From positions 1 to 64,000 of the forward strand of contig NZ_BAGK01000184.1 of assembly GCF_000308795.1 (NCBI RefSeq): 64,000 nt of DNA, written 5' to 3'. Shown in pieces: positions 60,086 through 64,000 of the stretch; within the stretch, counting starts at the first letter, position 1, and each line of letters starts with the position of its first letter. The notes under the pieces were generated by a model. That model worked only from the letters and a program-made list of their open reading frames with translations. It searched no databases and was not told the origin of the DNA. This stretch comes from Nocardia thailandica NBRC 100428. GTDB lineage: Bacteria; Actinomycetota; Actinomycetes; Mycobacteriales; Mycobacteriaceae. The position numbers and the translations under genes are program-made.

Positions 60086-61414
60086 GTGCCCGACACACTC
60101 ACCTCGCTGCGCGATCTGCCCCGACTGCCCCTGCGCCGGCTCGGTGAGCTCGGCGGCCTGCTGCGTCCGGGCACCCACCGCTCGCCGCTGCTGGCGTTCG
60201 GCGAACGGTTCGTCGTCACCCCGCCCGGCTTCCCCACCCTGCTGGTGACCCACGAACCGGGCGACGTGCGCGCGCTGTTCGCCAACAACGACGACTTCTC
60301 CATCGGCGAGGTGCTGAGCCGCTTCTCCAGCCACGACGTCATGTTCGGCAAACAGACCATGATCTTCCTCGACGGCGACGCGCACCGGGCCGAGCGCAAG
60401 CACTTCGCGCCGCCGTTCCAGACCGCCGCGCTGCGCTCCTACGAGGAGTTGATGATCGAGGTCGTCGAGCGCGAACTGCCGAACTGGCCGGTGGGCGAAC
60501 CGTTCGAATTCCTGAAGGCCGGCTACGACCTGGCGATCGGGGTGCTGCTCGGCGTGGTGTTCGGCGATGTGGCCCCGGAGCGCCGGGACCGGCTGAAGGA
60601 CGCGGTGAGCGCCTGGTTCGGCGAGATCGAGAGCCGGGGATTCCTCGCGGTCACGCTGATCACGCCGTTCATCGGCGGGCTCACCATCCCCTATCCGCCG
60701 CTGCGCCGGGCCCAGGACGCGGTGGACGCGGTCGTGCTCGAGGAGATCGCCGCCCGCCGGGCCGACCCGGCGCCCGCGGGCGCCCGCCGCGACGTCCTGT
60801 CCCGCTACATCGGCACCGACATCGACCGCAACGACGACGTCGGCCTCGCCCGCAACATGCGCGGCATCCTGCTGGGCGCCTACGAGACCACCGCCATCAC
60901 CCTCGGCTGGATCGCGGCCATGCTGGCCGCGCACCCGCAGGCCATGGCCGAGGTCGACGCGGCGGTCGACGCGGGCGACACCGAGCGGCTCGACGCCTAC
61001 CTCGACGCCGTCGTCGCCGAGGTCATGCGGCTGCGCCCGGTCTCCCCGTTCACCGGCCGCCGCGCCCTGCGCGACACCGAGATCAACGGCATCGCGATCC
61101 CGCGGGGCGCCATCGTGATCGTCCCGATCCTGCTGATCCACGAATCCGAGCACCACTACGACGACCCGATGGCGTTCCGCCCCGAACGATTCCTCGATCA
61201 GCGGCCGAGCACGAGCACCTGGCTCACCTTCGGCGCGGGCGCCCACCGCTGCCTCGGCGCGCAGTTCGCGCTGGCCGAGGCGCGCATCCTGTTCCGCACC
61301 GTCCTCGCGCAGCGCCGGATCGCCACCACGCCCGGGCACCTGGAACCGCCGCGCCGCTATCACACCGGCCTGAGCCCGGCCGACAACGCCCGCGTCACCC
61401 TGCTGCCGCGCTGA
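60086..61414 (+). CDS. cytochrome P450 of the PKS locus
   Basis: 442-residue soluble P450 monooxygenase. The I-helix is GAYETTAITLGW (acid-alcohol pair ETT), the K-helix ExxR is EVMRLRP, and the haem-binding loop is FGAGAHRCLGAQFALAEAR with the Cys ligand. The N-terminus (VPDTLTSLRDLPRLPL) is soluble-type, and GTG at 60086 is the sensible start, because the frame upstream lacks P450 features. It diverges from the PKS with 195 bp between, so both may share control. Hydroxylation of the lipid or polyketide product is the likely role. No dedicated ferredoxin is adjacent. A hairpin follows the stop. Confidence 0.9.
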   Translation: MPDTLTSLRDLPRLPLRRLGELGGLLRPGTHRSPLLAFGERFVVTPPGFPTLLVTHEPGDVRALFANNDDFSIGEVLSRFSSHDVMFGKQTMIFLDGDAHRAERKHFAPPFQTAALRSYEELMIEVVERELPNWPVGEPFEFLKAGYDLAIGVLLGVVFGDVAPERRDRLKDAVSAWFGEIESRGFLAVTLITPFIGGLTIPYPPLRRAQDAVDAVVLEEIAARRADPAPAGARRDVLSRYIGTDIDRNDDVGLARNMRGILLGAYETTAITLGWIAAMLAAHPQAMAEVDAAVDAGDTERLDAYLDAVVAEVMRLRPVSPFTGRRALRDTEINGIAIPRGAIVIVPILLIHESEHHYDDPMAFRPERFLDQRPSTSTWLTFGAGAHRCLGAQFALAEARILFRTVLAQRRIATTPGHLEPPRRYHTGLSPADNARVTLLPR

Positions 61415-61444
61415 CGGCACCGGTCCGGATCGGGCCCGGTGCCG
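61415..61444. terminator. bidirectional hairpin after P450 gene
   Basis: Nine-base stem CGGCACCGG / CCGGTGCCG around a 12-base loop, starting right after the P450 stop and ending 13 bases before the convergent methyltransferase stop. Confidence 0.7.
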
Positions 61445-61456
61445 CCGCGCACCGGG

Positions 61457-62245
61457 TCAGGGCTTGCGCGCCACGGCGCCGTAGGCCGAGATGGCCTTGC
61501 GCGCGATGCCCTCGGGACGCCACTGGGTGATGGAGGTGAATCCGGGCTCGACCATTTCCAGACCGTCGAAGACGGCGCGGATCTGGGCCTGGGGGCGCGG
61601 GATGTAGGGGGTGCCGCCGGTGCCGGTGTAGTTCTCGCACAGGGTGACGTAGGCCTGGCTGTCGTCGGTGCCGTCCCACATGATCAGGTGGCTGCCCGAC
61701 GGCACCGCGTCGATCACGGTCCGCACGATGCGCAGCAGGTCCTCGTAGGTCCTGGCGTGCCCGAGCACGCCCATGAACATCACCGCGATGGGCTCGTTGA
61801 AGTTCAGGACGTTGCGGGCGTCGGCGACGATCTGTTCCGGCTCGTGGAAGTCGGCGTCGATGTAGGTGGTGACCCCCTCGGGGGTAGTGCTGGTCAGCAG
61901 GGCCCTGGCGTGGGTCAGGACCAGCGGGTCGTTGTCCACGTAGACGATGCGGGCGTCGGGGTTGACGCTCTGGGCGACCTCGTGGGTGTTCTGCATGGTC
62001 GGCAGGCCGGTGCCGATGTCGAGGAACTGGCGGATGCCCCGCTCCTCGGAGAGGAAACGCACCGCGCGGATGAGGAACTGCCGCGACTGCGAGGCCATGG
62101 TGGCGATCTCGGGGTCGACGGCCAGCCCGGCGTCACCGGCGATCTGGTCGATCTCGTAGTTGTCGTTTCCGCCCATCCAGTAATTCCAGATCCGCGCCGA
62201 ATGCGGGATATCGGTGCGGATCACCGGGACGTTCGTGTCGGCCAT
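61457..62245 (-). CDS. SAM-dependent methyltransferase, DUF574 / Methyltransf_19 type
   Basis: 262-residue methyltransferase of the actinobacterial DUF574 family. The family N-terminus is PHSARIWNYWMGGNDNYEID. The SAM site has FLDIGTGLPTMQNTHEVAQ and VYVDNDPLVLTHARALL. The middle and C-terminus include FNEPIAVMFMGVLGH and SHLIMWDGTDDSQ. Family members are very common in actinobacteria and mostly lack known substrates. The second of two close ATGs is preferred because AGGAG is eight bases away. It could methylate the PKS product but could equally be unrelated. Confidence 0.9.
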   Translation of the reverse strand: MADTNVPVIRTDIPHSARIWNYWMGGNDNYEIDQIAGDAGLAVDPEIATMASQSRQFLIRAVRFLSEERGIRQFLDIGTGLPTMQNTHEVAQSVNPDARIVYVDNDPLVLTHARALLTSTTPEGVTTYIDADFHEPEQIVADARNVLNFNEPIAVMFMGVLGHARTYEDLLRIVRTVIDAVPSGSHLIMWDGTDDSQAYVTLCENYTGTGGTPYIPRPQAQIRAVFDGLEMVEPGFTSITQWRPEGIARKAISAYGAVARKP

Positions 62246-62422
62246 GAGCATTGCTCCTATGCGGGACTGACAGCGGTAGCCACCCCGGCGCAGAACCACC
62301 AGTAGCGGCACAGCATCTGATCTGTTGCGACAGTACAAGATTCGCCGGGCCCGTGGGGGCTTGATCGGAAGCAGTGCGGTTTTCGCCGGAATTCGGCGGT
62401 GCCGAAGGTGGCCGGGGGGTGG

Positions 62423-62468
62423 CCGGGGGTTTGCCCGGCCGCGTATTCACGGCCGGGCAAACCCCCGG
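62423..62468. terminator. strong 19-bp hairpin terminator
   Basis: Perfect 19-base stem (62423-62441 and 62450-62468; arm begins CCGGGGGTTTGCCC) with loop CGTATTCA. It starts 14 bases past the stop of the flavin monooxygenase gene and probably ends its transcript; the rest of the 236-bp gap to 62245 holds no gene I can support. Confidence 0.85.
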
Positions 62469-62481
62469 GAGCGGAATTCGA

Positions 62482-63984
62482 TCAGTGCGCCCGCGTGGAA
62501 TTCGCCAGCGGCGGTGTCCTGACGCCGGTGCGGCGGAACACCCGGGACGGGTGGTGGCGCGCGAGCCTGCGCCCGAATTCGCGCACCGTCCCCGGCCAGG
62601 GGTTGGTGATCTGCCCGTCGGCCCGGGTGAACCAGGTCGGCACCCCGCCCGACCACACGCTGTCCGCGAGCCGCGCGTCGAGCCAGCGCCGGAATTCGGC
62701 CATCGCCGCCGGCTCGATCTCGACCGGCCCGCCGACCTCGGCACCGTATTCCAGGCAGGCGCGGATATAACGGGTCTGCCGGGCCTTGATACTGGGGTTG
62801 CTGTTGGCGGGGGTGAAACTGTTCGGCCCGGCGATGAGGAACATGTCGGGGAACCCGCCGGGAACGGCGAGGCCGAAGAAGGCCTCGGGCCTGCCCGCGC
62901 GCGCCCAGACCTCGTGCAGATCGGCGCCGTTCCTGCCCTGCACGGTGATGCCCTCGAAGAAGGCCGAGGCCCGGAAACCGGTGGCCCAGACGATCGTGTC
63001 GGCGGGCCGGTGCGTGCCGTCGGCGGTGTGGATGCCGTCGGGGCCGACGCGGTCGATCGGGTCGGTCACCAGGTGCACGTTCGGCAGGCCGAGCGCCGGA
63101 TAGTAGGCGCTGTCCACCAGGATCCGCTTCTCCCCGATGCGGTAGTGCGGCGTCAGCCGGGCGCGCAGCACGGGATCGGGCACCTGGCGGCGCAGATGGG
63201 CGCGCGCCACCCACTCCGCGGGCCGGGCCGACCAGCCGCGCCGCATGATCGGCGCCATCACCAGATCCGCCCCGCAGGACAACGCGGCCCGGTAGAGGGA
63301 TTGCAGCCCCGGGATCCGCAGGGCGGCCCTGGCCAGCGGCCCGAACCGGGCGGCGGGCTTGGGCAGGATCCACGGCGCCGAGCGCTGATACACCGTGACA
63401 CTCGCGGCGGTGCGCGCGAGCTGCGGCACAAGCTGGGTGGCCGACGATCCCGTGCCGACGACGGCGACGTGACCGGTCAGGTCGGCGGAGTGATCCCAGC
63501 GCGCGGTGTGCAGCGTGTGGCCGCGGAACTCCTCGGCACCCGCGATGTCGGGCAGCGCGGGGCGGTGGAGCTGGCCGATCGCCCAGACGACCGCCTCGGC
63601 GTCGATGCGCTCGCCGCGGGTGCTGGTCAGTGTCCACGTCCCGGTGGCGTCGTCGTAGCGGGCCGCGCTGATCGCGGTGTCGACCCGCAGGTGCCGGCGC
63701 AGGCCCGTCCGGTCGGTCACCGAACGCAGGTAGTCCAGGATCGTGGTCTGATCCGGGAAGCGGAGCAGGCGGTCGCGCCAGCGGTCGAAATCGAAGGAAT
63801 ACAGGTGCGACGGCACGTCGCAGGAGCAGCCGGGATAGGTGTTCTCCCGCCAGACGCCGCCGACCTCGGCGCCCTCCTCGAGGATGAGGAAGTCCTCGAT
63901 CCCGGCGTCGAGCAGTTCCGCGCCCATGGTGAGCCCGCCGAAACCCGCCCCGACGACGACCACCCGGTACCGATGCCCGCTCAT
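62482..63984 (-). CDS. flavin monooxygenase, Baeyer-Villiger type
   Basis: 500-residue FAD/NADPH monooxygenase. The FAD site is VVVGAGFGGLTMGAELL at residues 8-24. The Baeyer-Villiger fingerprint FRGHTLHTARWD (F-x-G-x3-H-x3-W-D) follows, and the NADPH site is VVGTGSSATQLVPQLA near residue 165. TYPGCSCDVPSHLYSF is the usual family block. Such enzymes insert oxygen next to ketones to give esters, or oxidise N or S. Near a P450 and an aldehyde-releasing synthase, it may process the product further. ATG at 63984 is 16 bases from the window end, so its upstream control is not visible. The gene ends in a strong hairpin. Confidence 0.9.
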   Translation of the reverse strand: MSGHRYRVVVVGAGFGGLTMGAELLDAGIEDFLILEEGAEVGGVWRENTYPGCSCDVPSHLYSFDFDRWRDRLLRFPDQTTILDYLRSVTDRTGLRRHLRVDTAISAARYDDATGTWTLTSTRGERIDAEAVVWAIGQLHRPALPDIAGAEEFRGHTLHTARWDHSADLTGHVAVVGTGSSATQLVPQLARTAASVTVYQRSAPWILPKPAARFGPLARAALRIPGLQSLYRAALSCGADLVMAPIMRRGWSARPAEWVARAHLRRQVPDPVLRARLTPHYRIGEKRILVDSAYYPALGLPNVHLVTDPIDRVGPDGIHTADGTHRPADTIVWATGFRASAFFEGITVQGRNGADLHEVWARAGRPEAFFGLAVPGGFPDMFLIAGPNSFTPANSNPSIKARQTRYIRACLEYGAEVGGPVEIEPAAMAEFRRWLDARLADSVWSGGVPTWFTRADGQITNPWPGTVREFGRRLARHHPSRVFRRTGVRTPPLANSTRAH

Positions 63985-64000
63985 CGGCGCGCCTCCCGGC

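Overview
The window is very GC-rich DNA with strong G/C third-position bias, many GTG starts and many TetR-type regulators. It also carries genes typical of mycolic-acid actinobacteria: an EphD-like epoxide hydrolase/SDR fusion, a FAAL-primed polyketide synthase, MpaB/Lcp-like oxygenases and WXG100-like proteins. A Nocardia or close relative is the best guess; this is inferred from gene content, not from a marker gene. There is one tRNA and no rRNA, CRISPR array, insertion sequence or integrase that I could see.

Layout. 0.3-6.5 kb: an HNH nuclease, a divergent pair of near-identical two-helix membrane proteins, an FBP-type zinc protein, a lipase-like hydrolase, an OafA-like acyltransferase and a SpoIIAA-like protein. 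6.5-10.8 kb: an SDR, a patatin with its divergent TetR and operator, a second TetR with operator, a thioesterase and tRNA-Met(CAT). 10.8-15 kb: a lipoprotein with a WXG100-like partner, a head-to-head helical protein, a quinone oxidoreductase, and a Cys/Gly/Ser-repeat membrane protein divergent from a GRDP-like gene. 15-19 kb: a coupled operon of a PF10118 metalloprotein, a 2Fe-2S reductase and an EphD-like fusion. 19-32.6 kb: a rhomboid-like protein, a CocE/NonD hydrolase, a TetR-controlled pair (GXWXG/DUF4334-like protein plus zinc alcohol dehydrogenase), MarR and PaaX regulators, an AurF-like diiron oxygenase, AidB-like and crotonase acyl-CoA enzymes, a decayed crotonase and a Tat-exported phosphatase.

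33-42 kb is an accessory-looking island. It holds three MpaB/Lcp-superfamily (DUF2236) oxygenases, two TetR repressors with palindromic operators, a linalool dehydratase/isomerase homologue with both Cys of the family's CEP-x(n)-CN signature, and a DUF5134 membrane protein. A secreted beta-sandwich-like protein sits next to a perfect operator whose divergent regulator appears to have been broken by fragments of homogentisate dioxygenase and aldehyde dehydrogenase.

42-64 kb is a biosynthetic locus. A 3370-residue protein has the order FAAL-ACP-KS-AT-DH-KR-ACP-C-FkbH. It is translationally coupled (ATGA overlaps) to an ACP-thioester reductase protein and then to a hydrolase-fold protein with Cys in place of the nucleophilic Ser. 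Two glycosyltransferases, a Gfo/Idh oxidoreductase, a P450, a SAM methyltransferase and a Baeyer-Villiger-type flavoprotein flank it. The simplest reading is that a fatty acid is activated, extended by one alpha,beta-unsaturated C2 unit, joined to a glyceryl-ACP made by the FkbH part, and released reductively. The product would be an acyl-glyceraldehyde or acyl-glycerol type lipid that could be glycosylated and oxidised. This is an inference from domain order and is the most interesting system in the window.
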